Origin: Ramlibacter sp.
Lineage (GTDB): Bacteria; Pseudomonadota; Gammaproteobacteria; Burkholderiales; Burkholderiaceae
Length of the DNA stretch: 7,429 nt
Assembly (NCBI GenBank): GCA_014376915.1
Contig: JACMQP010000052.1
Location: 1 to 7,429 of the forward strand
Direction: 5' to 3'
The notes under the pieces are model-generated. The model ran no database searches, was not told the DNA's origin, and was given only the letters and a program-made list of their open reading frames with translations. Below are positions 1 through 5,859 of the stretch, in pieces. How positions within the stretch are numbered: the first letter of the stretch is position 1; every line of letters starts with the position of its first letter. A program made the position numbers and the translations under genes.

Positions 1-206
1 AACGTGATCCGGCCCTTGGTCAGGTCGTACGGCGACATTTCCAGCGACACGTTGTCGCCGGCGATGATGCGGATGTGGTGCTTGCGCATCTTGCCGCCGG
101 TGTAGCAGATCACCTGGTGGCCGTTTTCGAGCGTCACGCGAAAGCGCGAGTCGGGCAGCACTTCGTCGACGTGCCCCTTCATTTCGATCAGTTCTTCCTT
201 TGCCAT
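1..206 (-). CDS. infA: Translation initiation factor IF-1, 3' end cut off
   Basis: IF-1 binds the A site of the 30S subunit in the cytoplasm and, with IF-2 and IF-3, controls initiator tRNA selection. Sixty-eight codons are visible before the window edge; the family is about 72 residues, so only a few C-terminal residues are missing. The sequence opens [11 protein letters not shown] and follows the single OB-fold of IF-1: the [14 protein letters not shown] strand region (residues 17-30), the [13 protein letters not shown]-binding stretch (38-47), and [11 protein letters not shown] at the end (58-68). The ATG is preceded by AGGAGA at a good distance, which fixes the start. A small unknown gene ends 17 bases upstream, so the two are probably co-transcribed. 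Betaproteobacteria often carry more than one infA. No ribosomal-protein gene is seen on the visible side, so this may be the accessory copy rather than the spc-operon copy; that part is inference. Confidence 0.96.
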   Translation of the reverse strand, partial: MAKEELIEMKGHVDEVLPDSRFRVTLENGHQVICYTGGKMRKHHIRIIAGDNVSLEMSPYDLTKGRIT

Positions 207-223
207 GCGTTCTCCTGTTCTGG

Positions 224-487
224 TTAGAACGCCGCGGCTGCGGCGCCCTGGATGGCCGGGTGGCGCTGGCCGATCCACTGCAGGCCCTCGGCCGTGGCGT
301 GGCTGGCCGCGGCGATCTCGCAGCGGAACAGGCGGGTCAGGCGCAGCACGCGGTCGTGCCTCGCGCTGCCGCCCTTGGCGCCCGAGCGGATGGAGACCGA
401 GCAGGCATACCAGCCGTCCGCCAGTGCCTTGGTGATGGGCGAGACGAGGTACCTGCCCACCGTGATGTTGTCATTGTTCTGGTTCAT
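224..487 (-). CDS. Small conserved-looking protein of unknown function upstream of infA
   Basis: This 87-residue protein has no function I can name. It begins [19 protein letters not shown] and continues with alternating polar and hydrophobic residues ([12 protein letters not shown], residues 25-36, and [11 protein letters not shown], 44-54) that suggest a small beta-sheet. A likely helix follows ([17 protein letters not shown], 57-73), then an alanine-rich tail. There is no signal peptide or membrane segment, so it is probably cytoplasmic. I chose the ATG at 487 because the protein-like pattern begins there. The frame stays open to an upstream ATG at 607, but that extension is arginine-rich and has no recognisable pattern. 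The Shine-Dalgarno signal before 487 is weak. It sits 17 bases before infA on the same strand, and translation coupling or shared transcription is likely. Small proteins of this type are common in Burkholderiales from general recall; I could not check this. Confidence 0.7.
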   Translation of the reverse strand: MNQNNDNITVGRYLVSPITKALADGWYACSVSIRSGAKGGSARHDRVLRLTRLFRCEIAAASHATAEGLQWIGQRHPAIQGAAAAAF

Positions 488-556
488 TGAAACTGTCGTG
501 CGGGGCGCCGTACGCCGCCGCAATGTCTTCTGGAAGCCCGTGTTGGCGGGCCAGCG

Positions 557-586
557 CTTATCGAACCCGGTGACATGGCCTCGCAA
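557..586 (-). promoter_or_regulatory. Possible sigma-70 promoter for the small gene and infA
   Basis: On the minus strand TTGCGA (586-581) is followed after 18 bases by GATAAG (562-557). Each hexamer matches the sigma-70 consensus at four of six positions. Transcription would start near 550, leaving a leader of about 60 bases before the ATG at 487. The remaining space up to gshA (about 280 bases, 488-767) holds no gene I can support. A second -10-like TACAAT lies at 746-741 but lacks a -35 match. This is a pattern call only. Confidence 0.3.
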
Positions 587-767
587 GGAGGGCCGGGGCT
601 GCGTCATGGAAGCAAGACCGGCTTTGGCGGGACCGGCGCAAGACCTTGGGATGGCCCGTGAGACGCGTGCGCAGTAAAGACTTCAGGCGCCTCGAATCTT
701 GTTGTCGGCACGTTCGATCGCCTGCGCCATCGAAGCTTACATTGTAACCGAGAACGGCCTTTGGCGC

Positions 768-2318
768 TCAGACCGCGACCAGGGTCGGCGCCACTGGGGT
801 CCGGCCCAGGCCCAGCCGTTCCGGTGCGATGTACTGCTGACGGTAGGTTTCGAACGGCACCGTATCTGCCGCCTCGATCGCCCGCTGGTCGCGGAGCGAC
901 TGAGCGCTGAGCGCCTCGAACCGGGCCTGCTTTGCGGCACTGAACGGCAGCGCCAGCAGCTTGGCCCGGGTCTGTTCCGACTGTGCGCGGGCGAAGCCCG
1001 GGAACGAGTTGCCGAAGTCCTGCTCCATCACCGCCAGCACCCGCGCGCTCGGCAGCAGCGCGGGATCGTCCAACAGAGCGTGCGCCGAACGCAAGGCATC
1101 GCTGTAATCGGTGGTCTGGTGGGTGGTGTCCAGCGCCGCGGCGATCGGTGCGAATTCGGCCAGAAGCTGCGAACCCCACTCGGTCAGTGCGATCTCGCCG
1201 TCGCCGTGCTCCAGTGCCAGCCCAGGCTGGCGCCCATAGGCCGCAGTCTTGTGCTGGTTGCGGCCCAGTGCCGCAATTTCCTGCGGCGAGTCGGGCTGGC
1301 TGTCGGCCAGCAGGCAGTGCAGCAGGAAGATGTCGATGAAGCGCAGCGTCGGCGCCGTAATGCCCACCGGAACGAACGGGTTCAGGTCCAGCAGCCGCAC
1401 CTCGACGTACTCGACGCCGCGTTCGCGCAGCGCGTGGAGCGGCCGCTCACCGGGTTTGATCACGCGCTTGGGCCGGATGGTGCCGTAGAACTCGTTCTCG
1501 ATCTGCAGCAGGCTGATCGCGAGCTGGTTGTACTCGCCGCCCGGACCCATGACACCGATTGCCTCGTACGGCGGATAGGGCTGGGTGAGCGCGCCGTGCA
1601 GCGAGGCGGCATAGCCGTCCAGGCTGTTGTAGCTGACCGCCAGGCTGGCCTGCGCGTCGCTCTGGTAGCCCAGCCGGCCCATCCGCAGCGAGGTGCCGTG
1701 CGGCAGGTACATCGTGCCCTCGCCGATCGGCTGCAGCTCGTGCTGGCGGCCCGCGACGAAGCTCGAACACAGCGCCGGCGACGCGCCGAACAGGTACAGC
1801 AGCAGGAAGGCGTGGCGGCGAAAATTCCGGATCAGCGCAAAATATTCTTCGTTGCCCACGCCCGGCAGAGACCAGTTGTAGTGGATGCCGGAAATCGTCT
1901 GCATCCGGCGGCCGTAGCGGTTGGCCAGTCCCATCCGATAGACGCTCTTGGCGCGGCCCACGTTGGACGAGCCGTAACGGCCGAACGGGATCGTCTCGTC
2001 GGCGGGCAGCCGGCACGGCATGCTGGAGACCCACAGCGTCTCGTCGCCGATCGAGCGGTAAGTGAACTGGTGGATGTGCAGCAGTTCTTCGAGGCAGGTC
2101 TCGGGCGACGCGTGAACGCCGGTAATCAGTTCGACCTGCGATTCGCTGTAGTCGGTGGTGATATGCGGGTGGGTCAGCGCCGAGCCCAGCGTAGCCGGAT
2201 GCGGGGTCACCGCCAAGTGGGAACCGGTGGCTCGCAGGCTCTCCTTCTCGATCCCGCGGCGGATGCCGCGAAGGCGTTCGGAGCCCAGCGATTCAAGGGC
2301 GTCTTGCAAGCTGCTCAT
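768..2318 (-). CDS. gshA: Glutamate-cysteine ligase, class I (E. coli type)
   Basis: GshA joins L-glutamate and L-cysteine at the expense of ATP to give gamma-glutamylcysteine, the first and usually rate-limiting step of glutathione synthesis in the cytoplasm. The 516 residues match the usual length (E. coli 518). Diagnostic motifs are RGIEKESLR (21-29), ITTDYSESQVELIT (53-66), SMPCRLP (99-105), YGSSNVGRAKSVYR (115-128), QTISGIHYN (140-148) and YVEVRLLDLNPF (304-315). By alignment from memory with E. coli GshA, E24, D56 and E63 correspond to metal or glutamate ligands E27, D60 and E67. The start is the ATG after which the family's N-terminus aligns; its Shine-Dalgarno signal is poor. It diverges from a small membrane protein gene 117 bases away. 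gshB is not adjacent. Many other Burkholderiales use an unrelated shorter ligase (TIGR02049 type), so the class I form may help to place the organism. Confidence 0.97.
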   Translation of the reverse strand: MSSLQDALESLGSERLRGIRRGIEKESLRATGSHLAVTPHPATLGSALTHPHITTDYSESQVELITGVHASPETCLEELLHIHQFTYRSIGDETLWVSSMPCRLPADETIPFGRYGSSNVGRAKSVYRMGLANRYGRRMQTISGIHYNWSLPGVGNEEYFALIRNFRRHAFLLLYLFGASPALCSSFVAGRQHELQPIGEGTMYLPHGTSLRMGRLGYQSDAQASLAVSYNSLDGYAASLHGALTQPYPPYEAIGVMGPGGEYNQLAISLLQIENEFYGTIRPKRVIKPGERPLHALRERGVEYVEVRLLDLNPFVPVGITAPTLRFIDIFLLHCLLADSQPDSPQEIAALGRNQHKTAAYGRQPGLALEHGDGEIALTEWGSQLLAEFAPIAAALDTTHQTTDYSDALRSAHALLDDPALLPSARVLAVMEQDFGNSFPGFARAQSEQTRAKLLALPFSAAKQARFEALSAQSLRDQRAIEAADTVPFETYRQQYIAPERLGLGRTPVAPTLVAV

Positions 2319-2419
2319 GGGAATGTCTGGTGCGCCGGGGTCGTAATGGGGCGGAAGTTAACATCTTTGCGTGTTTCCTGCTTGCGCACGGCTTCCGCCA
2401 GAGAGGCAGCGCGGCATGG

Positions 2420-2428
2420 TGGCAGAAT
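2420..2428 (+). promoter_or_regulatory. Possible extended -10 element for a leaderless transcript
   Basis: TGGCAGAAT resembles the extended -10 consensus TGnTATAAT, with four of six hexamer matches plus the TG. It ends seven bases before the ATG at 2436, so transcription would begin at or one base before the start codon. There is no Shine-Dalgarno sequence before this ATG, which fits leaderless translation. No -35 match is seen. A similar arrangement precedes the gene at 5860. Confidence 0.35.
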
Positions 2429-2435
2429 CGGCGCC

Positions 2436-2645
2436 ATGGCGACCGATGCAAAAAATTCCCGCAAGGACCTGCTGATCAAGGGACTGCTCCTGTGTTTCCT
2501 GGGGCTGGCCGTGCTCGTGTCGCCGGCGTTCATCCACGCGCCGGGATTCGCACAAGCGGTGGGCGGATCGTCTGTGGTCGGGTGGTTCGCACTGGTTCTT
2601 GGCATCGCCTTTCTGGCCCAGTGGGCGCTGCGCCGCAACAAGTGA
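2436..2645 (+). CDS. Small two-helix membrane protein, unknown function
   Basis: This 69-residue protein is not one I recognise. It has a short charged N-terminus (MATDAKNSRKDLLIK), a first hydrophobic segment at about 14-35 (ending in VSPAF), a short loop with the glycine pair AVGGSS (41-46), a second hydrophobic segment at about 47-65, and a basic tail RRNK. The positive-inside rule predicts both ends in the cytoplasm with a short periplasmic loop. The ATG was chosen because upstream residues in the same open frame are merely the antisense of gshA. There is no Shine-Dalgarno sequence, but a -10-like element lies just before the start. The next gene begins 30 bases after its stop, so it may lead a small operon with the lysine-rich protein and the HPF-like factor. 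Confidence 0.75.
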   Translation: MATDAKNSRKDLLIKGLLLCFLGLAVLVSPAFIHAPGFAQAVGGSSVVGWFALVLGIAFLAQWALRRNK

Positions 2646-2675
2646 ATTTTCATCAACAAACGACCGGAGACGACC

Positions 2676-2822
2676 ATGGCAAAAGGCGAACAACGCAGCA
2701 ACAAGATGGACAAGAAGCCGAAGAAGGACAACGCTCCTCCCAAGCAGCTCGCTTCGGACCGTCCGATGCCGCCCACCACCACGGTGCTGCCGCGCGGCAA
2801 GGAAAAGAAAAAGCCGGCCTGA
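2676..2822 (+). CDS. Very small lysine-rich protein, unknown function
   Basis: The reading frame encodes 48 residues and begins with ATG five bases after GGAGA, a good ribosome binding site. Composition is extreme. The N-terminal half is basic (MAKGEQRSNKMDKKPKKDN), a proline- and threonine-rich middle follows (about 29-39), and the tail is GKEKKKPA. There is no hydrophobic segment, so the protein is probably disordered and cytoplasmic, and could bind RNA or DNA; that is inference from charge. Similar tiny MAKG...KK proteins are common in Burkholderiales from general recall. It lies between the membrane protein and the HPF-like gene on the same strand, 30 bases after one and 77 before the other. 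Confidence 0.7.
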   Translation: MAKGEQRSNKMDKKPKKDNAPPKQLASDRPMPPTTTVLPRGKEKKKPA

Positions 2823-2899
2823 GCGAAAGCCGCCAACGTCCTACGCCGTGCTGGACCTGACGGACGCAGACTGAGGTCGTTCCAGAGAAAGGACCCTCC

Positions 2900-3277
2900 A
2901 TGCAAATTCATGTCAACACCGGCAACGGCGCAGAAAATTCGGAATCGCTGCAGCGCTGGGCCAGCGAGCACCTCACGGAAACGCTCGAGCGCTTCCAGCA
3001 GGACATCACCCGCATCGAGGTGCAGTTGAGCGACGAGAACGGCGGCAAGTCGGGCGCCGCCGACAAGCGCTGCATGATGGAAGCGCGCCTGGCGCACCAC
3101 CAGCCGGTGGCAGTGAACCACCACGCAGCCAGCCAGGACGAAGCTTTCCGCGGCGCCGCGCGCAAGCTGCTGCACGCCCTGGACCATGCGCTGGGCAAGG
3201 CGCATAGCCACCACCGCGACCGCGACAGCATCCGGCGGGACGAAGTGGCCGGCGAAGTGCCGGGCGCGCCGGGCTAA
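2900..3277 (+). CDS. HPF/RaiA-family ribosome-associated protein
   Basis: Members of this family (sigma-54 modulation protein/S30EA, ribosome hibernation factors) bind the 30S decoding region and silence or protect ribosomes under stress. The 125-residue protein has the family's beta-alpha-beta layout: MQIHVNTG (1-8), a helix at about 14-33, ITRIEVQLSDENG (36-48), DKRCMMEARL (55-64), and a helix at about 78-100. The conserved SDENG and KRCMMEARL segments are typical of a divergent betaproteobacterial branch. A C-terminal tail from about 101 is histidine- and arginine-rich, then acidic and glycine-rich, and looks disordered. It lacks the long-HPF dimerisation domain. AAAGGA six bases before the ATG fixes the start. 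Its TAA overlaps the TAG of the convergent esterase gene. Whether it acts as HPF, YfiA or something else cannot be told here. Confidence 0.88.
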   Translation: MQIHVNTGNGAENSESLQRWASEHLTETLERFQQDITRIEVQLSDENGGKSGAADKRCMMEARLAHHQPVAVNHHAASQDEAFRGAARKLLHALDHALGKAHSHHRDRDSIRRDEVAGEVPGAPG

Positions 3278-3945
3278 GAGCGTCCAAGCACGCCGACCAG
3301 CCAGCGGCTGAGGTCGGCAATTTCCTCGGTGCAGACCGAATGGGCCATCGGGTATTCATGCCATTCCACCTCGTAGCCCAGGGCTTTCAGCGCATCGCGT
3401 GAAGCAACCGCGCGGACCAGCGGCACCACCGTATCCATCTGGCCGTGCGCCAGAAACACCGGCGTCGACACGTTCGCGTCGTGGCGCTCGGCGGCGGTCG
3501 TCGCCGCCAGCGGCAGGTAGCCGGACATGCCCACGATCCCGCCCAGCCGTTCACGGTGCCGAAGGCCGGTCAGCAGCGCCATCGCGCAGCCCTGCGAAAA
3601 GCCGGCAAGAACGATGCGGGCAGACGGAATTCCGCGCGCCTGCTCGCGCTCGATCAGCGCCTCCACCTGCGCCAGCGAGCTGCGCAGGCCGGCTTCGTCT
3701 TCACGCTGGACCAGGTCCGCGCCCAGAATGTCGTACCAGGCGCGCATCGCATAGCCGCCGTTGATGGTGACCGGGATCACCGGCGCATGCGGAAACACAA
3801 AGCGTACGTCGCCGGCCAGCGCCAGGTCCAGCTCCTGCGCCACGGGAACGAAATCGTTGCCGTCGGCACCCAGCCCGTGCAGCACGATCACGGTGGCGCG
3901 CGGGTTGGGTCCGGTTTGTTTGTCGATGGTGTCGAGCAGAGTCAT
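3274..3945 (-). CDS. Alpha/beta hydrolase, phospholipase/carboxylesterase family
   Basis: This is a serine esterase of the carboxylesterase/acyl-protein thioesterase-like family (Pfam Abhydrolase_2), close to Pseudomonas fluorescens EstB. It hydrolyses short-chain esters; the physiological substrate is unknown. The 223 residues match the family length. Visible elements are the oxyanion-hole strand VIVLHGLGADGNDF (19-32), FPHAP (51-55), the nucleophile elbow GFSQG with S117, AHGQMDTVVP with D171, and MAHSV with H202. This gives a complete Ser-Asp-His triad. There is no signal peptide, so it is cytoplasmic. The start ATG aligns with the family start, although its Shine-Dalgarno signal is weak. 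It follows a small lipoprotein gene by 62 bases on the same strand, so the two may be co-transcribed. It converges on and overlaps the HPF-like gene by four bases. Confidence 0.93.
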   Translation of the reverse strand: MTLLDTIDKQTGPNPRATVIVLHGLGADGNDFVPVAQELDLALAGDVRFVFPHAPVIPVTINGGYAMRAWYDILGADLVQREDEAGLRSSLAQVEALIEREQARGIPSARIVLAGFSQGCAMALLTGLRHRERLGGIVGMSGYLPLAATTAAERHDANVSTPVFLAHGQMDTVVPLVRAVASRDALKALGYEVEWHEYPMAHSVCTEEIADLSRWLVGVLGRS

Positions 3946-4007
3946 GCGTCTGGCTTTCGGGCGTCGTTGCGATCCGCGCTATTTTGCCGCGGGCGCCGGC
4001 CTCCGGC

Positions 4008-4196
4008 TCAATTCGGCCCGTCGGGGGATTTCTCGCGGTACGCCGGCCCGTGGAAGCCGAGGTCGGCGGCGGTCGACTCGCCGCTGGCAGTCGAGCCACG
4101 CTTGTCTTTCAGCGGGTCGCCGGTCACACCGGGCGCCGGACCGGCGCAGGCTGTCACGAGAGCGGCAAGCGCCGCCAGCGCGATCATCTTGAGCAT
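4008..4196 (-). CDS. Small lipoprotein, unknown function
   Basis: The 62-residue product has a clear lipoprotein signal: a charged MLK start, a hydrophobic run at about 4-14, and the lipobox LVTAC with the acylated cysteine at residue 17. The mature part is only about 45 residues. It is hydrophilic and glycine-, serine- and proline-rich (GDPLKDKRG, 26-34; YREKSPDGPN at the end), with no domain I recognise. AGGAGA shortly before the ATG supports this start over a longer open frame to 4412, which would bury the signal peptide. No Asp follows the lipid cysteine (Ala is at +2), so outer-membrane sorting is expected under the Lol rule. The esterase follows 62 bases downstream. The PA2779-family gene diverges from it across about 240 bases. 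Confidence 0.78.
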   Translation of the reverse strand: MLKMIALAALAALVTACAGPAPGVTGDPLKDKRGSTASGESTAADLGFHGPAYREKSPDGPN

Positions 4197-4328
4197 GTGT
4201 TTCTCCTGAAAATAAACCGCATTAGGCACGCCGTGCAATTGGTCCGTTGTAGGAATCCATCGGCGCGCCGCGTCAGTGCCTCTTTCTTTGTACCGGTTTG
4301 TCAGGCTGGTTCCGGCAGCGCAACAGGT

Positions 4329-4359
4329 TTGACACAAGTCGCCCGCAGCGGCGTATATT
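4329..4359 (+). promoter_or_regulatory. Sigma-70-like promoter for the PA2779/PA2778 genes
   Basis: TTGACA (4329-4334) matches the -35 consensus exactly, and TATATT (4354-4359) differs from the -10 consensus at one base. The spacer is 19 bases, or 18 if GTATAT is taken instead, slightly longer than ideal. Transcription would start near 4366, giving a leader of about 70 bases to the ATG at 4439. The leader carries a run of eight T at 4379-4386. This is the best promoter match I found in the window. Confidence 0.6.
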
Positions 4360-4438
4360 GACCACGCGCGACGTCCGGTTTTTTTTGGCGGCAGCGCTGA
4401 TCTGCTTTCCACCCACTTGCAAACCTAGGAGCCTGAAG

Positions 4439-4801
4439 ATGATCTCGTTGAAGAAAAACACTTGCCGCGTCCTTGTCGTGTCGTTGTTGGCGCTGTCGTT
4501 TCAGACGGCCGGTGCCGGCATGATCGGAACCGAACAGGCGGCGGCCGGCAGTGGCGCCACGGCCCAGCGCAGCATGGTGATGAGCGTCCTGGACCGCGCC
4601 GAAACGGCCGCGCAACTGCAGGCCCAGGGCATCGACCCGGCGATGGCCCGTGAGCGCGTCGCCGCGATGACCGACAAGGAAGTCCAGCAACTGGCTGGCG
4701 ACATGCAAACGGCACCGGCCGGCGCCGGCCTGAACGCGGGCGGATGGCTGGCTGTCATCATCATCGCCGGCTTGATCTGGTACTTTGCTTTCCGCAAGTA
4801 A
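4439..4801 (+). CDS. PA2779-family exported protein with C-terminal membrane anchor
   Basis: The 120-residue protein resembles the PA2779 family, which is usually encoded beside a PA2778-family cysteine peptidase; no function is established. It has a signal sequence (MISLKKNTCR, then a hydrophobic run at about 11-20, with likely cleavage after AGA near residue 27). Next comes a helical polar domain with RSMVMSVLDRAETAAQLQAQ (44-63), GIDPAMARERVAAMTDKEVQQLAG (64-87) and a short AG-rich linker. Then follow a double glycine (101-102), a hydrophobic helix at about 103-117 and the basic end FRK. The mature part should lie in the periplasm, held in the inner membrane. TAGGAG seven bases before the ATG decides the start over an upstream in-frame ATG at 4298. 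Its stop lies inside the next gene, so translation of the two is probably coupled. Confidence 0.85.
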   Translation: MISLKKNTCRVLVVSLLALSFQTAGAGMIGTEQAAAGSGATAQRSMVMSVLDRAETAAQLQAQGIDPAMARERVAAMTDKEVQQLAGDMQTAPAGAGLNAGGWLAVIIIAGLIWYFAFRK

Positions 4802-5825
4802 GCAGCATGCGGGCAGCGGGCCCGCTGCGTTCGCCTCCGGGGCCCGCCTGATCGCGGGCCTTGCCTGTTGCGCGGCCGCGATTGTGTTGGCAGGTTGCGC
4901 GCAGCTGGTTCCGCAGACCATGAGCCTGCGCACCGGCTGGCCCGAGAGCGTGCCGCTGCGCACGGAGATTGCCTCGGTGCCGTTCTTTCCGCAACTCGAA
5001 AACCAGTGCGGGCCGGCCGCTATGGCCACTGTGCTGTCGCACACCGGCATCGCCGTGACGCCCGAACCGCTGGAACGCCAGATCTACCTGCCGGCGCGCC
5101 AGGGCAGCCTGCAGGTCGAGATGCTTGCCGCGCCCCGTCGCTGGGGGCGGGTTGGCTACCTGCTGGCGCCTCGCTACGCGGACGTGTTGCGCGAGGTGGC
5201 GGCCGGCAACCCGGTGGTGATGCTGCAGGACGTCGGCGAATTCTTCACCCAGTGGCACTACGCGGTGCTGGTCGGCTTCGACTACGACCGCGGCGACCTG
5301 TACCTGCGCTCGGGCACCGACCAGCGGCTGGTGATGCCGTTCACCGCGTTCGAGCGCAGCTGGATCAAGAGCCATTATTGGGCGATGGTGGTCACGCCGC
5401 CGGAGCGCATTCCGGTGACCGCCACGGAAACCGGCTGGATCGACGCGATGGTGGGACTGGAGCGCTCGGGCAACCGCGAAGCCACCATCGCCGGCTACGC
5501 GGCGGCGCTCGAGCGCTGGCCCGACAACCTGCCGGCTGCCATCGGACTGGCCAATCAGCACCACCAGCGCGGCGCGCTGCTCGAAGCGGCGCTGGTACTG
5601 CGCCAGGCTCTGCACCGGCATCCGCAGTCCACCGTCGCCATGAACAACCTGGCGCAGACGCTGTCGGACCAGGGCCGCAACGGTGAGGCGCTGCTGCAGA
5701 TCGACGAGGCGCTCCAGAGCCACGGCCCGTTCGAAAGCGAAGTCCTGGCCACGCGCCAGCTGATCCTCAGCCGGATCGCGCGGCAGACTTCAGGCAACAG
5801 CCCCGCGCCCGCAACCGGGCCGTAA
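4785..5825 (+). CDS. PA2778-family C39-type cysteine peptidase lipoprotein with TPR repeats
   Basis: The 346-residue product is a predicted lipid-anchored papain-fold peptidase. Its N-terminus has R21, a hydrophobic run and the lipobox LAGC (C38). The peptidase domain covers about 55-205: the nucleophile motif NQCGPAAMATVL with C75 and preceding Q74, and the histidine in WHYAVLVGFD with H158. The usual third residue is not obvious (RSGTD at 175-179). Three TPR-like helical pairs follow at about 215-247, 249-282 and 283-316, typical of this family. The start is a TTG at 4785: an in-frame stop at 4773 excludes anything earlier, and later candidates would cut the signal sequence. It overlaps the PA2779-family gene by 17 bases and has no good Shine-Dalgarno sequence, so coupling is likely. 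C39 peptidases classically cut after double glycines. The substrate here is unknown; the upstream neighbour is the natural candidate. Confidence 0.88.
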   Translation: MLSASKQHAGSGPAAFASGARLIAGLACCAAAIVLAGCAQLVPQTMSLRTGWPESVPLRTEIASVPFFPQLENQCGPAAMATVLSHTGIAVTPEPLERQIYLPARQGSLQVEMLAAPRRWGRVGYLLAPRYADVLREVAAGNPVVMLQDVGEFFTQWHYAVLVGFDYDRGDLYLRSGTDQRLVMPFTAFERSWIKSHYWAMVVTPPERIPVTATETGWIDAMVGLERSGNREATIAGYAAALERWPDNLPAAIGLANQHHQRGALLEAALVLRQALHRHPQSTVAMNNLAQTLSDQGRNGEALLQIDEALQSHGPFESEVLATRQLILSRIARQTSGNSPAPATGP

Positions 5826-5844
5826 GCGGTGCGGCGCCTGGCTC

Positions 5845-5853
5845 TGCTAGCCT
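5845..5853 (+). promoter_or_regulatory. Possible extended -10 element for leaderless Nudix gene
   Basis: TGCTAGCCT fits the TGnTATAAT pattern with TG plus three of six hexamer bases. Its last base lies seven positions before the A of the ATG at 5860, so a transcript would start on the start codon itself. No Shine-Dalgarno or -35 match is present. The Nudix gene could instead be read from the upstream peptidase transcript, which ends 34 bases earlier. Confidence 0.3.
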
Positions 5854-5859
5854 TGGCGC

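Noticed and set aside
252..677. Plus-strand open frame opposite the small gene upstream of infA
   Set aside because: Arginine- and alanine-rich shadow translation with no motif and no ribosome binding site; the minus-strand gene explains the first half.
683..730. Minus-strand mini-frame of 15 codons just after a TACAAT element (746-741)
   Set aside because: A leader peptide or leaderless mini-gene was considered, but there is no Shine-Dalgarno or -35 sequence, and the length is well within chance.
737..747. Palindrome TTACA-T-TGTAA downstream of gshA, possible operator
   Set aside because: Eleven bases only, single copy, and not placed next to a supported start; too little to call a regulator site.
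699..2645. Plus-strand open frame of 648 codons opposite gshA
   Set aside because: It is almost entirely the antisense of the clear gshA gene; high GC content suppresses stops. Only its last 69 codons (from 2436) look like a protein.
4226..4236. Palindrome GCACG-C-CGTGC between the divergent lipoprotein and PA2779-family genes
   Set aside because: Short and GC-rich, with no second copy and no clear relation to a promoter; likely chance.
4366..4386. Run of eight T as a possible terminator
   Set aside because: No stable hairpin precedes it on the plus strand, and it follows a good promoter by only about 20 bases.
4197..4412. Upstream in-frame extension of the small lipoprotein gene
   Set aside because: It would place the lipobox far inside the protein; the ATG at 4196 has a good AGGAGA.
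4298..4438. Upstream in-frame extension of the PA2779-family gene
   Set aside because: It would cover the promoter, bury the signal peptide and bypass the good TAGGAG ribosome binding site.
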